Part shown: piece by piece, positions 63,873 to 64,000 of the stretch
Layout of the letters: each line of letters begins with the position of its first letter
Position numbering within the stretch: position 1 is the first letter of the stretch
Assembly (NCBI GenBank): GCA_024734495.1
Contig: JALMQS010000681.1
Coordinates: forward strand, 6,481,542 to 6,545,541
From: Forficula auricularia
Taxonomy: Eukaryota > Arthropoda > Insecta > Dermaptera > Forficulidae
Direction: 5' to 3'
Length of the DNA: 64,000 nucleotides
Notes under the pieces: generated by a model
Databases searched by the model: none
The model's input: only the letters and a program-made list of their open reading frames with translations
Told to the model about the DNA's origin: nothing
Position numbers and translations under genes: made by a program

Positions 63873-64000
63873 AGTCATAGCTTGCTAGAATTAATTTCTG
63901 ACTCTTATCCTCGCTCACACAAAGCAATATCCTTTTGGGGCGAAGGTTCCAAAATATATTTTTTAAAAATGTTAAATTTGAAAAATAACTAAAATGATGC

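Overview
The window is very AT-rich eukaryotic DNA with no host protein-coding gene, rRNA or functional tRNA that I can support. It is almost entirely a nested graveyard of mobile elements. The mix points to an arthropod, most likely an insect: Tc1-type DD34E transposons, hAT and piggyBac miniature elements, Helitron-like elements, an R2-clade LINE, RTE-, jockey- and CR1/L2-type LINE tails, tRNA-derived SINEs and a Penelope-like element (PLE). The species cannot be named from this sequence.

Layout. 0.2-2.0, 5.1-6.5 and 9.3-10.4 kb: three copies of a long-inverted-repeat element, two with later insertions. 2.3-4.3 kb: a TIR element with a Helitron-type end, then two hammerhead palindromes. 10.4-12.8 kb: a Helitron, a Tc1 transposase fragment, and another Helitron end. 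12.9-15.8 kb: a large nested palindrome holding an RTE-type LINE tail and a paired hammerhead. 17.6-21.8 kb: a repeat split by a SINE, a PLE with GIY-YIG endonuclease, hammerhead and 33-bp target duplication, and a hAT remnant with an exact 8-bp duplication. 23.6-26.1 kb: LINE tails, a hAT MITE and a SINE. 27.1-28.3 kb: a 119-bp tandem repeat. 28.3-29.1 kb: an unexplained GC-richer block. 30.5-31.4 kb: an R2-clade endonuclease remnant. 32-36 kb: small TIR elements and SINEs. 36.0-38.3 kb: a nearly complete Tc1 element inside a second copy of the 119-bp repeat. 39.4-47.4 kb: fold-back elements and four hammerhead loci. 52.7-54.0 kb: a hAT element caught in an inverted duplication. 60.7-63.9 kb: a complete Helitron, a hAT element with a jockey LINE inside it, and a terminal TIR element of unknown superfamily.

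The most interesting signal is hammerhead self-cleaving ribozyme motifs (CUGANGA, stem II, GAAA, NUH) spread over the window in at least four sequence families. Most sit as head-to-head inverted pairs, so each locus carries one motif per strand. One family belongs to the PLE; others have no recognisable coding partner. Two variants suggest cleavage as dimers (GAAACGUC, no stem III loop), one has a long stem III, and all share one extra base before stem II.

All coding regions listed are transposon-derived and broken (truncated, frameshifted or both). The youngest-looking autonomous element is the Tc1 copy at 36.5-38.2 kb, with two frameshifts. Coordinates and motif calls were read by eye; family names rest on recognised protein motifs and terminal structures, not on database searches.
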